Assembly: GCA_013397845.1 (NCBI GenBank)
Contig: VZTG01006664.1
Coordinates: 391,025-455,024, forward strand
Direction: 5' to 3'
Origin: Melanocharis versteri
Taxonomy: Eukaryota > Chordata > Aves > Passeriformes > Melanocharitidae
Length of the DNA stretch: 64,000 bases
In this document: positions 48,000-61,508 of the stretch, in pieces
How the letters are laid out: each line of letters opens with the position of its first letter
How positions within the stretch are numbered: the stretch's first letter is position 1
Program-made: the position numbers and the translations under genes
Notes under the pieces: model-generated
What the model was told of the DNA's origin: nothing
Databases searched by the model: none
The model's input: the letters and a program-made list of their open reading frames with translations, nothing else

Positions 48000-50900
48000 A
48001 CCAACATGAGAGGTTAAAACTTCTAGGCTTGTGTAAGGAATGAAGTCAGGATTAAGGTTAGAGTTAGGGATTGAAGGGGTTTAGTGACATGGCTGCTGTT
48101 TGAAACAGTCTGCTGGTTTGGAAGGGGGCTGTGGTTGGTAGGAACTTACACATCTCTTGCTGCAGGGGTTTATCCCATTTTTAACTATGATATGGTTAAC
48201 ACTGAGAGTTAAAAATGTCAACCATCAAACTTGCATGCTGTTCCTCAGCATCACGAAGATGAGGACAAATTTGGAGAATCTTGTCTCCAATGTTCTTCGA
48301 AGATAAGATCAAAGCAAGACAATAACCTGTGCTGCTTTTCACTTCAGGGATGATAGCCCAGAAATGAGTTAGTAGAATGCTTCTTCCAGAACTTGGTTGA
48401 CAGAAACATGGGATTTTTTTAACAATAAGAAAAGGGAGATTTGGGACAGGTGAAGGGTTGAGGATTTTCAAGTTTTCAGAAGGCAGATTGTTCCTGGAAA
48501 TAGTAATTATTTTGATAGAAACCTGTGCCTTGAGCTGTATTAGTCCTATAAGAACTAGAAGACAACTGCCTAGGTATTAGGTATGACAATTAGGTTTAGG
48601 CCAAAGGTTTTAGCTAAGAGCCATAATACCTTTCTACAGGTTCCCCCTAAGTTAAGTGGTAGAAATCATTGACTAATGCTGCCTTTAACTATGGGGTTTA
48701 CTCCCTTATGTGCTAGTTAATTCAAGTTCTAGTTAGCATTCTAGTAATAGTGTTGGGGTTTGAGAATTGTAGCTGTCATAAACCCTGAGTAATACAACTA
48801 TGTAAGACTGCCAAAGATGAGTAGTAGGGAGGAATTAATAGACTCTGAAATATTGTACTGTGATTTCCTGTATAAACTGGTGCCCTTCCTAAAATACTAT
48901 TAGAAATTACTTTAAAGCTGATATTTGCATTCTAAATTGTCACAATTTCCCCTTCCATTTTGAATCTGTCGGAAGCAAGGTATAAGGAGGTAGGCACTAG
49001 TAGAAGCCAGTGCTTTATACCAGCTGGCAGAAACCAATGCCTTAGTCTCCTGTGGGCTGGGAAGAAGTCTAGTATAAAACAGAGGGTTTAAGTCTTAAGA
49101 AAATAAAGGATTACCAGGTAAATTCATTTCACACAAATGCAAAATCTTGTCAGCAGTCTTTGTACTAATGTAGTTGGCAGCCAAAGCTTTCATTGTTTTC
49201 TTCCTCAAGAGAAATAATGTTTTAAATCAGGTGGAGAAATAAACTAAGAGTCTGTATTTTGTTTTACAGTTAGAATTCATTCTCTAGATCTGAACAAGAC
49301 TTTTGCCATATGAGAGGTTAGGGTTTTTTACTATGATGTGTCTGCATCCCTGAGTAATTTTCAGTTGTACAGGGGTGTCCTCCATGGAAGCATGTAAACA
49401 GTACCGACGGAAAGCAGAGACTGATACTGTCTTACATTTTAACAGTAGGTTGCTATGTATAAATTACAAATTAGCACTGGACTCTGCACATGCTACAGAG
49501 GTGAGAATACTGATACTGCTACAAGGCTTATGTTGTATTTTCCTCCCTCAGTTTGTGTAGGAATACTTGCCCTAGGAGGGTGTTAGAATTTGAAACAGGT
49601 TAAGGGTAGGGCTTTGGAAGAAGATGACTAAGTATAAAGAACATACTTTATGGCAGCATCTACAACATTGCCAGAAATATGAATTAATAAGGCTCAGCTC
49701 ACATGAAGAGAAACCATTGGCAGTAATTGATCCTGTGTCATTAATAATGCAAGAGTTAGAATTAGGAAGATTAGGAATTTAGGATTAATGTTTGACAATC
49801 TTTAGGTCAAATCTAGTAAATAAAATGGTCCAGGGAATGTTTTGTGGCCCGGAGGTGTCTGGTCTTCTGGATGGAGTTGGCATAAGATTTACTGTCTAGA
49901 ATCATATTCACTGCTAGTCTCTGGAAGTTTTTTAGAGGCAGGAAAAAAGCCCCCAAAACAGTGATGCTAGAAACTGATGCCATTTGTTCTTTTTCAGTAA
50001 TGATTTACTATCTTTCAGATTAAGATTAGGAAAGTGTCAAGACTCCAGTTTACAATCAATTTTTACAGATCTGAAGTGTTAGGAAGGCTGCTGTCAACAG
50101 TAGGAGAGGTTGAGGTGAGGACTATAATTCATAGACAACCTAGTTTATTGGATCTAGAGATACAAAATGGTCTGGTATTGTAAGGATCCAGCATCTTATT
50201 TTTAGTTTGCTGTCTTTTTTATCTGCCAGGTCTATATAGAGTCTTCGTTAAGGTTATATTATAAGAGATGACTTCAGGAGACTGAGTTATTTCTGGGGAA
50301 TACAAAGCAGCTTATTGCTATCAGTGGCAAATGCCTTGTTTTCAGCAATGGGCATAGGGATAAGATTGGCTGGAAGGTTAGGATGGAAAAATAATATTTT
50401 CGAGACCCATGTTTAAAGCAAGATTCTTCAAAGCTTGAAGGAATAGGATATTCCATGGAATTGTCACGAGTTTATATTCTTTTTGATACTCATGTGTATG
50501 CATATAAAATTAAGAGTTGGGGTGGAGTTAGGAAGTATCACTTGGAAAATGAAAACTTAAACATACTGGATAATTGTTGGGGATAATTGTTTGATTCTGC
50601 ACAGCTCCCTGAACAGCTGTCATGTTTTCATTGGCTATTCTCCTAGTTCAGGTATGCTGTAAGTGTTGCCAAATAGGCAGCACCTGAGGTTACAACTTAC
50701 CAAAGTTTGTCCTGATCCACCCCCTTGCTGCAATGAAAATAATGTTTAGGATTGGAGTTACGTTCAGTGCTTCATGCAATAAAATTGAAGAGTCTGGTTG
50801 TCCCAGACACTGCAGGGCTTGACAGTGTTATGAGAATGCGTCATCTTTTGTTATAAGTGCTGGTTAAGTAGGTAGGTGTTAAAGGTTGGGCTTGAGAATT

Positions 50901-51050
50901 CTCTTGGACAGCCTGAATTGTCAGTTGATTTTTATGTTTGCTATGGTTATTGGTCTGGTTATGGTCGTGATTTAGGAAGAAAAGGATGAAGAACTCTCCA
51001 CATGGGGATTCTCTGTGCATCAAAGGGCGAGGAAAGAAACTGGTGTTATC
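48000..51050. other. Intergenic segment rich in TTAGG-like words
   Basis: The plus strand repeatedly shows GTTAGG, ATTAGG and TTTAGG words, for example near 48.05, 48.58, 49.32, 49.59, 49.76, 50.03, 50.38, 50.52 and 50.74 kb, and looks richer in G than C. No tandem array remains. I recognised no gene. A perfect inverted repeat lies at 48176-48217. Confidence 0.5.
48176..48217. repeat. Perfect inverted repeat (11-bp arms, 20-bp loop)
   Basis: CATTTTTAACT and AGTTAAAAATG are exact complements. The loop contains a GTTAAC palindrome. Confidence 0.9.
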
Positions 51051-54000
51051 AGAACTTAATTGATTATTTTCAAGGTTTGGTTTTGTAATGGTTGGTGGTT
51101 GTTTTGCTTACATAGTCAAAATTGAGATGCTTGGAAAAAATTAGTTTATTGCTTGCTTCTGACCTGTCTGTGCAGACAAGATGAGGGCATGTGTTTTGAA
51201 CTTGAGCCTCCTACCCCTACTTTGATGCACACCTCCATGTCACACAGTTGCCTTCCTTCACGTGTTCTACTCCCCAACCCTCCTTTGGATCAATGTGCTT
51301 CTATATTTTTATATGTGAGGAAAAGTAACTGCATTTACATAAAATCTTGCCGCTATTAAGGAGCACCATTTTTTCATTAACTTTGTTCTTTTCATTGATC
51401 GATGTAGTCTGACAAATTTGTAATTCTCTATGTAGTTCCTCCTTTCCTGCTTTATATAGCCTTAATATACACAAAAGTAAGCAGTGTTTTAATGCTGACA
51501 CAGGTGATCTCTTTGAGAAGCTACCACATATTCACATTTGTGAATGGAAGATATTCTGACTAGAATTTTTCTGGGAATGTGCTATGTGTTTGGCCTCAGG
51601 TTAAAACAGAATGTTAAAACTGTCTGCCTGTGGAGTTCATTGGAGAGAAGCAGCAATGGCTGTATTTCCTGGTGTCATTGACTTAGCTAGATGTTAATCA
51701 TCACTGTTTCGTAGAATAATCTGGTCTTCCTACACCTCCCTCCTCAGAAAAATATTGCTGAAATAGTGTTTTATAGCATATAAACAGCACATTTCTCTCC
51801 TGTTCAGGAAGCAGCAGGAAGCATCAAGTATCCTGCAGCGTTACCAGCTCAGCTTTGTCATTCGGCTTGAGTTTTTGGAGGCTTATTTCAGCCAAACTCC
51901 TCAGGCTTTCAAGGTTCACCTACTGGTATTTTATAGGACTGCACCGTGAAACTGATACAGCAACCCACCATTCTTTTAATTTGTATGAACTTCTTTTGAG
52001 ATCATAGCCTGCTGTAATCATAATTATACTTCATTCAAGAGAAAAAACAAAGAGAGCAATTAGTGTAATGTGCATTACATCTTCTAAAATATAACACATA
52101 AGGGGTACCAGCGTTTTCCTCATTTAAGACAACTGAAAATGAGACACATATATTTGAAGCCATTTCTCAGTTTCTGATTGCTGTTACACACCTGAACTGC
52201 CAGAAATCTGCATTTTGATTGCCATTTCTGAATTTTTCCAATGGCCAACCAAAACTTGAGTCTGTCGTGGTTTTTCAACACAACACTTACAAATATTTGT
52301 CTTCAATTGCTTGTATCCTTTTGGTTCCTACGTATTCTTTTTTTTTTTTTTTACGTTTTATCTGAAACTTCCTTTTGTAGGAGACCAACTGAAACAAATA
52401 CATGGGCTGGGAGAGCTAAAACTGGACAGTGTAGCCAGGCGCAGTTACTCACATTGGCAACTGTTTATCTTATTATCAGGGAGAGTGTCCCTGTTTAGTT
52501 CTGCTTTAATTGGTATTATTCTTGAAGCAGTGAGCCAATATCTACATACCACAGTCCATTTTTATTTATGACTTGGGACAAATTATGAACACAGATGTTT
52601 AAGTATAAAAGGCCTCTCAGAGTCTCTCTTCTGCATTGTTTTGTGGCATTGTTTCGTGTTGGGGGAGCACTGGTGGCCTGTCTAATACACAAGGAGGCAG
52701 TGCAGGCACAGACTAATGGTCTGCATGTGTCACACACTTGTAGCATGTTTATTAGTTTTTGGCAACATTGATGCTACCACCCTCACAGTTCCTTTTAACT
52801 GGAAGAAATTAAGACATGGACAGAGTTAAGAAAGTGAATTTCTAACAGCAAACAAATTTATGTCCAGCCGTGATAGTCCTGTATTTCCTAAGCACAGAAT
52901 CCTCATAACTGATCACTTGTTAAAGCACTTTGAAGTAGAAGAAAAGTTTATCCTGTTCAATAAGAAAGAACACATAAAAAACAAAGGTAATGTTTCAGGG
53001 AGGCCTTGTGCCTCAGGAGGCTCCATTTCATCCCTGCCCAGTTTTGAGAAGATGAGGGCCAAAACATAAAGTACATCTTACTAATAATAAAAGAAAAAAT
53101 ACATTAGTAGTACGAAATATTTCTCATTATCCATCTCAGTTCATAAATAATGGTCATTTTAGTAGTCCTAGCTGATGAAAACTGAATCACATGCATTAGC
53201 ATGCTATGTAATACATCTTCTCTAGACCAAATTCCAGTTTTATCCCAGAAAAGAAAGAAACCCCTCTGAGGAAAGTGGTTGAGTTATGTGTAGTAGCTTT
53301 AAAATTTAGGCATGGAAAAGCTTTTAATTTGAGTTGGTGCCTTTTAATTGTCTAAGATTTGAAAACCCTGTTTAGGGCTGACCATTCCCTTTTGAAATGT
53401 GAGGCTGCCTTCAGTACACAGGCCCTACAAAGTCTTAGGGACCAGTCCCAGGAGCCCAGTGGGCTGGGTGTGTTAACAGCTGTTCCCAGAAGGCATTGAG
53501 TAGTTCATGTGACAGATAATGAAACAAGGATTGCACTAAAACTGCCAAATTGCCTTAGGCTTCCTGTCCACGGGCATAGATTTCTGCAGAGCACAAAATT
53601 CCTCTCTCAGAGGTGCTGTGTTTACATGTTGTTTGGGAATTTGTATGGATTTGAAAAGGCAAGTCAAGAAAATACTATTTTGATCATTGTTTAATGTAAA
53701 AATGGGAATATTTGCATCTGATGTTAGGACAAACAGAGGAGAATATAGCAGCTCTGTGAGAATCACAAAAGAATCAGTAAATGCAGGATGAGCAGAAATC
53801 TTCGTATACACCTTTTCCTATCTGATGTTATCTTGAAACTGTAATACACCTTTTTTCTCTATAATATGTGTAAGACTAAATGATCAATATGTTGATTTCT
53901 ACTTCATTCACTCTTAGTGGTGTTCATTTCCCCTTAACACTTTAAAAACGTATTTACAGGTGCTCACAACGCTTCAGTAATTCTATTGCAGTCCGTAGTA

Positions 54001-55480
54001 ATCTCAGCTGCCCATATTCTGATCTTTTTCCAGGAAGTGATTATTTTCTAGTCAATACCATGACAATTAATAACTTTATCAGAAAAGCGTCAAGTTTTGC
54101 TTTCAACATGTATCTTCAAAGCAGCAGTGGGTGTCCAAGCCCTGCTGTCTGCCAGGCACATTGCCCAAACTATAAAATAATTAGATTCAATTGTAGCCAG
54201 TCTGAATTGAAGCAAAAAGTAATGAGGTCTACTACTGTAGTGATGGTTGAGGAAGATGAAAAAGTACAAAATAAAGAACTCCGTATTAAAATATCTTAAT
54301 TTACTTATATCTTAATGAAATTCTATAAAATAGGCAATAAAAAGATAGGAATACTTAAGTTCACATTTGGATTCTTAATTAAAGAAATACAGGTTCCATT
54401 ACATTGCTTTTTCCAGCAATCCATTATTTTAAAAGTCACGTGATCAGACACTCAAGATTAAAGGGTATTAATTATCAAACTATCATAGCAATAAATAAAT
54501 TTTGTACTATATAACCATCATCAGTAATGTTACTGAGTCCCAAATTCATATATTTCAGTATTAAATTTGTTCTGGTAATTTTTACATAGCTTATGAGGAT
54601 GTAAATATTTTGTTTATTTACATAATGAAAGTTATAGAAGTATAATGAAAAATATTTTTGTTAATTTATACATAATGCCTTGAGATAAGATTGCTAAACC
54701 AAAAAATTGTTCAGAAAAAAATCAGAATATTCCAAAAGGTACTACTGTGAAAAGACTACAAAATGAGTTGCAGAATTTCTGGAATACAGTGGGCAAAACA
54801 CTGAAGGTTGAAATAGGCCTATTTGTTTGTAGTGCTGTGAGACATTAAAATCCAAGATCACCTGTTTGTCACAGGTGTAGTATTGGTGCAGATTCTCAGT
54901 GTTTGGAGAAAGCAAGGCTTGGATATATTTATAGCCTCTACAGTGTATATTTTCAGATTGTGAAGTATAGGAGGCAAGGTTTATTTTATACTAAGGATTA
55001 CCTTATTGTATCCAGTATGATTCCAGATGATGACTGCAGTAATTTTCTGACATTTATTATATGGTTTAGTCTTCTAATTCGCTACCAAATTATAATCAAA
55101 TGAGAGCAAGATTGAGAAATGGAGAGAAAAAAAAATTACTCCAAGTATTAGCTATTATATATATGATATCCTTCTATCATCCCTAGACTGCTCAGAATCC
55201 CTTAGTCCTCCTAAAGATAGACCTTTGGGATCATCACATTTGCAGACAATAGCCTTTTCAAAGCTGGGCTTTGTTATGCCAATAGGATTTTATACATCTG
55301 TTTTTATTTTTAGGTATGTAAAAGGCTCAAAATTCATTCCAGATGAAATATAGCAATCTTGTCTTTTAGTTTCCCCTAGATAAAAACATCCAACCCATCT
55401 TAACCCTAAATAGTATTTCTGTTCTTTATTTATTCCCACATCTGCAAGCCAACTATGATTATGATCCTTCTAGTATTTTG

Positions 55481-55512
55481 GCAGGTGCTTAATTTTTAAG
55501 CATGTAAATATA
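55481..55512. repeat. Possible ancient amniote interspersed repeat
   Basis: GCAGGTGCTTAATTTTTAAGC followed by ATGTAAATA has the GCTTAA-TTTTAAGCA palindromic core seen in old reptile repeats. Weak evidence. Confidence 0.3.
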
Positions 55513-56167
55513 TCTGTGTACCTCACTGGGGTTTATATTTATATGTGTCTTTTTTCTCCCCGGGACTAGTTCCAAATACTATAAGGTAGCTAGACATTTC
55601 TAAAATCAGTGTATGTAACTGGGGGGTTTAGATTGGAAAAGCAAAATCTATATATTTCCTGGGCATTTGTATGGTGCTAAGACAAATATAAACCTGAATG
55701 ATGTTACCATCATTTTGAGTTGGAAAAATGTTGAAGTGGATGAAAAAATCAAAAAGGATGATTAGTTCACTCTATATACTCTTCTGATGGGCCCAAGATG
55801 GTTATGGTATTGAAAATACCTGGAAAGACCTATGGGAAGCAGTGGATGAGAAAGGCTCATTTGCAGTGCTCTGCTCTTTGGGAAAGGAAAATGACTAAAT
55901 GAAAACGGGCATTCAGTGTCCACCATTCAGTGATGCCTGTGCTGTTAACAGCAAGGGGAAGACATTGATGAAGTGTTGATACTAAAACTCAGAAGAAAAA
56001 TTCCAGATAGTATCTAAGATAAGCTCCAATCTTGCAGTTTTGCCATTTGAAAGAATCCCTTAAATTTCTACAAACCTGTGCTAAATTGTGCCTAATTGAA
56101 TGGGTCAGAATTTTCCACATTTTAAGATACTGAGACAAAATTCTTCATGGATATATAAGCAAGGATA

Positions 56168-56221
56168 GCTGTTGACTTCAGTGGGCTCATGTCAGATTGC
56201 TGGGGCTCTGAATTTGGCCTG
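56168..56221. repeat. Possible ancient amniote interspersed repeat
   Basis: GCTGTTGACTTCAGTGGGCTC, then GGGGCTCTGAATTTGGCCTG, similar in style to the fragment at 41.7 kb. Weak evidence. Confidence 0.3.
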
Positions 56222-57435
56222 TTTGCCTTTGGAGCCTAAAGTGAGTGTTTTGTGAATGACAGTGCAGCAAGAGAGATGCATTTTGACAGGAGTGAGAATA
56301 ATGAACAGGCAGGTGGAAATACCTGGGCTTGTTATGCTTCATGGCAAACTTCACAAGCAGGAGAGCTGCTGCCTTCAGAGTTGCCTGTGGGTCTGTCACT
56401 TTGTTCGCCTCTGTCAGGGTTCATTTATCAGAGCTGCTTTGTCTCCAAGGGTTGTATCCCCGATGGCTTACCTTAGCCTGTAAGGAATTCACGTGTTATT
56501 ATCTGCTTTGAATATGTCTCAAATTCCCAAGAAAACTCTGGAGGTATTTCTGTACTCTAAAAAGGAATGGCAAAGAGATGGTAGCTTGTCTTTCTGTTAT
56601 TTGTTTAGAAATGTAACTTAGGTTACTATAACTGTATGATATGTTTCTGAAACTCACTGGACTTGCTTTTTTTGAGAAAAAATTAATTTAGAAGTACCCA
56701 TTAAATTATCCTACAAAATGAAGCTGCTGATTTATTTTATATTACTTACCTTACACTGTTAGTAATATTGTGAAATTTAATCTCATACTACATTGAGAAA
56801 GAGGAACACAAACAACATTTTAAGAGTTGTGGTGGTGGTGGAGAGAGCAGTAGCACACTGTCACAGTGGATATTCATAAAATTTCAAACACCTACATTGA
56901 TCAAACAGTAAAAAATGGAATGAAAGAATGCACAGTTTGATTTCAAACATGTCAAGCTGGTACAATCTACTAACTTTGAAACCTGACCACAAGTTTGCAT
57001 TACCCATTTTTTCTGTTCAATTTCCAGCTGTGGGAGCCACAGGAATGGGCTGCAGGCATGGGAATGTTGCTGCTGTCCCTTCAACAGGGAGTTTCCCTGT
57101 TCCTGACTTCCCCTCCCCAAAGGCAAAATGGTCTGGCTTGTAAAACAGTGGCTTCTTTCTATGCAGAAGACAGCAGCAAGAAATGTAGGAATTATTTTGT
57201 TTTTGAAAAATTTCCCTTAAAGTAGCTGTTCAGTGCTTTGCTTGCTCTCTCACTTTTTAGGCCTCTCACTTTAAAAAATGTGATCATCTTCATTTCTTAA
57301 AAAAATGCTGCTTTTATTTAATCAAATTAAAACTGTGTATTCTGAGGGTCATGATTTGGTAGATAACTGAGATCAAGGTGTTCAATAATTTGTTTAAGGA
57401 AAAGTTGTTAAATGTCAGGAGTTAATTAAAACTGG

Positions 57436-57458
57436 CATAGACCTTTCATAGGTCTATG
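57436..57458. repeat. Perfect inverted repeat (9-bp arms, 5-bp loop)
   Basis: CATAGACCT and AGGTCTATG around TTCAT, in the intergenic part. Confidence 0.9.
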
Positions 57459-60400
57459 TCAAACCAATGTTTGGGGAGCTTACAAAACCACCAAAACAAA
57501 AGAGCAAACTGTCTTAATATCAGTAAAGGCCATTTCATGGGAAAAGATGACCTGCTTCAGAAAAAAATCCCTCCCCTGCTGTTCCCTCACAGTAAATTGG
57601 CCTGCAACAGAAATATGCTCCTTTATCCATCCAGCAAATTTCTGAGCATGAAATTAAAAAGTCTCATTTAAAGTGGAAAGAGCAGATATCAGTGAGGTCT
57701 TCATCATGCACGTTAAGTAAAATCCTTGTGGAGCTCCATATATAAGAACCCCTAAGGATTCTCCACTGTTGTGGTACTGCCAGGAAGCACAACCAGGGTA
57801 GGCTGGATGGTACAGAACACCTTGCTGTACTCTGGAAGTAAGCAAGTTAAATTTAGCAGTAAGAGATTTTTAAAATTAACAACTGAGCACTGTATTCCAT
57901 CCATGATGTGATGAAAGGTGTATTGTGCCACTTGTTTGATCACAGCTTGTTGTGCACTACACTTTATACAAGGGTGAAATTAGGCCTGATGAGGGATTTA
58001 TTCAGTTCAGGTGAACTTTTTTAAAGGGAAGGGGTGTTGGGGCTTCCCTGGAATTAGCTCCTGAGTGTTACTGGCCGTGCTTACCTGGCAGAGCTTTCAC
58101 AGCTCAGTACAAGCAGCTGGGGAGTTTGCAGAGGACCTGGGAAATCCTTATCGGGCTGGGAGCAGACAAATAGCTACATATAAAGGGACAAGGAAAGCCT
58201 CCTTAGGCTTTAAAAGGGATTGCTGAATTTGTAGTAATCCAAGACTTGGAAACTGCTGGATCTGGGAGCAGGATTTGGATATACAGGCACCAAGGATAGG
58301 GAATAAACTGTTTACAAATTGTCAGTTGTCTAAAACTGCCTTTTCCAACAGATTTGCATTATGTCTATTTGATAAGCTCCCTTGTTCCAGTTTGGGTTCC
58401 ACTAAAATCTAGCTTAGGAATGGAAAACCTTTAACCACTTTTGAACGGCTGATCCTAAGTAAGGTGCAAATAGTTCTGCCTCGAAGTCCCGGCTTGCACC
58501 CTGCCTGTCACCCAGGGTTATAAATGAAGTCTCCTCTAAAGCGGATACATTGATTCTTGTGAAGCTACCCTGGGTCTCTCTCTTTGCCCGGCTTTTAGCA
58601 TATGGCTTTTGGTATTCCTATGGTGAGTCTGAATCCTGATAAATTCCATTTATCACCTATCTTTCATCATTTCATTTGCTTTTCAGCCAGCTTCTCCCAA
58701 CATGTCTGTAACACTCCAAACATTTGAGCAATCTCAGACAGTTGATTTTTTTCTGTCTTTAAATGAACTGCCATAAAAATGTACCTTTACTATGTTCTCT
58801 GTGACAGCCATAGAGCTTCATCTCACAGTTATGGTAACCTGAAGACCAAAAGAACAACTTTTTACCCATGTTGAGTTTGTTTGAGATAGTCTATTAGACC
58901 AAAGTAAACAAGGAGTAGGAACTAGGACTAGGAGAATGATAAAATTGAAAAGGGGAAAATTCTCTGAGTTAGTAAGCCCTGAAATGCCAGGATTTAAAGG
59001 CCAACCTTCCTATGTAAAATAAAACAGATCAGGTTGATTTTATAACAACCAGTAAGTAGCATTTCTTGGTTATATTTTTTCTCTTCTTCCAAGTCTGTAA
59101 AATGAGACTCATCAGACTAAGGCAGTCTATTTTGCAATCACAAGAATTTTAAAGTTTAACTCAATTTAGGTGTGTTAAGTTGAGGAAAATGCCTAAAAAT
59201 ACTATATATTTGTTTTAAAAGAAAATCCAGCTGTATGGTTTATCATGAAGTTTTCATCACTCCTCATTATGCTGTAACTTGATGCTAATTCCTGCTGTGG
59301 TAAATCTTGTAGGTTTCCCTTCCACTCTGTGTATTTCGATATCTACTGCGGAATAAGTATTCAGAAATCAGCAGCAAGGAAGATGGCTAATAACAAGCTT
59401 GAGTTCTCAAACACAAATATCTCTGTAAGAGAACTTCAATTCAGGCCATGCAGAGTATAATCTCATCCTGACAGCACTTTTATTTACATGGTCATTTAAG
59501 TAGACTTAGGTCTGTAAGTTATTAATAAGTGATATCAAAAGGACGTGATTTGGCCTTCATTAGCTGAGATTACGCTGTTCATTTTCTCACTATAAATCTA
59601 AAAAAATCGATGTATCAGAAGTATAGAGGGTTTTTAACTTATATTCTTACTAGGATAGATTAGTATAAGCATATTATGAAATTTTCTGTCCCTTGCCAAT
59701 CAATATGTTACTAGGAGTCCTTTGCCTATTGCTTTTTGACAGGTGTAAAAATGGATCCTTATTTACTGTTTCAGTATTGTATTACTCAACTCAACTAAGT
59801 TAATTCTGTATATTTATATTCCATATTTTCTGTTGTGTTTTCTGAAAATTTGTTGGGATTTTAATTCCTTTAGATCACTGCTAGCTTACATAGGCCAGGG
59901 TAGTGGCAAAAGTCATGCAAACTCTTCATAATTCTTAAGACTCTTAAATATACTTTTTCACAAGGAAAGAAACACAACAAACATATAAATTATATATTAA
60001 GGCTATCATAATTTTACCCAAAATTATGAACAAAGAAAAGACTTGGTGAGGTAATGAGAGTTGTTCCGGGGTCTTTTTTTTTTTTGGTTGTGTTGTTTTT
60101 CCTGTTTCTCACTTGAAAAATAGTTTGTGACAGAGGAAGGGAAAAGCAAAGAACATCTACCTAAGCAATACTTAGGTAAAGATGCTATTTCCAATCCAAT
60201 GGGTTTTCAGTGTAGAGCATCATTTAGATTTCCTAGTATCAGTTTCCCTTTTGTCTAGTGTTCTTCAGTTAGTATCAATGAATTGCACATCAGAATACAC
60301 AAAACAGCTCGTCCAGAGAGATTTCCCAGTATTCTGGATCTTTGATATTTTTCTGTCATCTTTGTAGGAAAGAAAGAGGTGGGGAAAACTGAAATTTTAA

Positions 60401-61487
60401 ATATACAGATGAAGAAACCGTAGCAAACCGTATAGCCATAGGCTGATATTGTGGATATTTGCTAAGCTGGAATAGTGTGAGTTTATCCCTGTGGATGTTT
60501 GCAATAATAGGATAAAAAAATAGTAGGTTCTTGCCTGGTTCAGTAGTGGTGAAAGGAAATAAGACTGGGTAGTTGAGCTCACCAGGTTTTCATTCAAAGC
60601 AATAGTGAAGGTTCTAAACTTGTATTTTAGTAAAATGCCGAAGAACTGAATTTATAAATGGATGAAATCAAGATTTTTTTATTTTTGGAAAACCTCCCTA
60701 ACAAACTGGACAAATTACTTACTCCCTTCTAAACATTAACTGGATTTCCTTCTCATGTCTGAAAAATATTTCAGGCACTTGTGCTGTATGCAAATTGAGG
60801 CAGTATCTGCGTTCCTTTGACTTCTTGCCTGGTCTTTCTATTCCCCTGTGCAAGGTTTGAAGCCTGACTCACAGTGAAGGAAAGATCTCCCTTGGGAGTG
60901 CATAAAATGCAAGTCACAGCTGTGTCTGTCAGTACAAGTAAAGTTTCTTTCACTTGCCAGGTAGGCACCCCTCTAACCCCAGTGAAGCTGTCAGTATCCC
61001 TGGGTAAAGCTTCCCAGCCCTTCCTGATGGTGTCAAGGACATGAAGTCATGGTACTCTAAAAGCATTTTAAATAAAGTAGATACAACTTCCTGCTTTCCG
61101 TCATTGCTCTGTTCCTGAGTAATGTTCTTAAGTAATTATTATAAACCACAAATTTCAGGCTATAAGACTGGATGTTTCAAGCACAGTACTATTTCATCTC
61201 CAAGGTAATGATTTCACAAAAATTATTTTTGTGGAACGCACTGGCTGAAATTTGAATGTACAAAACACTTTGTATAAACTTTCCTCATGCTGATTTGTAC
61301 TTCCACAGCCAACTAGTTATATTTATGCCTGGGATGGGTGTATATTTAAATTGGAAATTGCTTTAAAATAATAGTAATGACCTGAAATGGGAAACTTGGA
61401 TTGTATAATGTATTTTAGTCCATGAAAGAAAATCAAAATGGCAATGGGAGTAGGAAAATGCAGGTAACTGACAAACAGAATTAAGAG

Positions 61488-61508
61488 TGGGTCATAGACT
61501 ATGACCCA
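61488..61508. repeat. Perfect inverted repeat (9-bp arms, 3-bp loop)
   Basis: TGGGTCATA and TATGACCCA around GAC, in the intergenic part. Confidence 0.92.
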
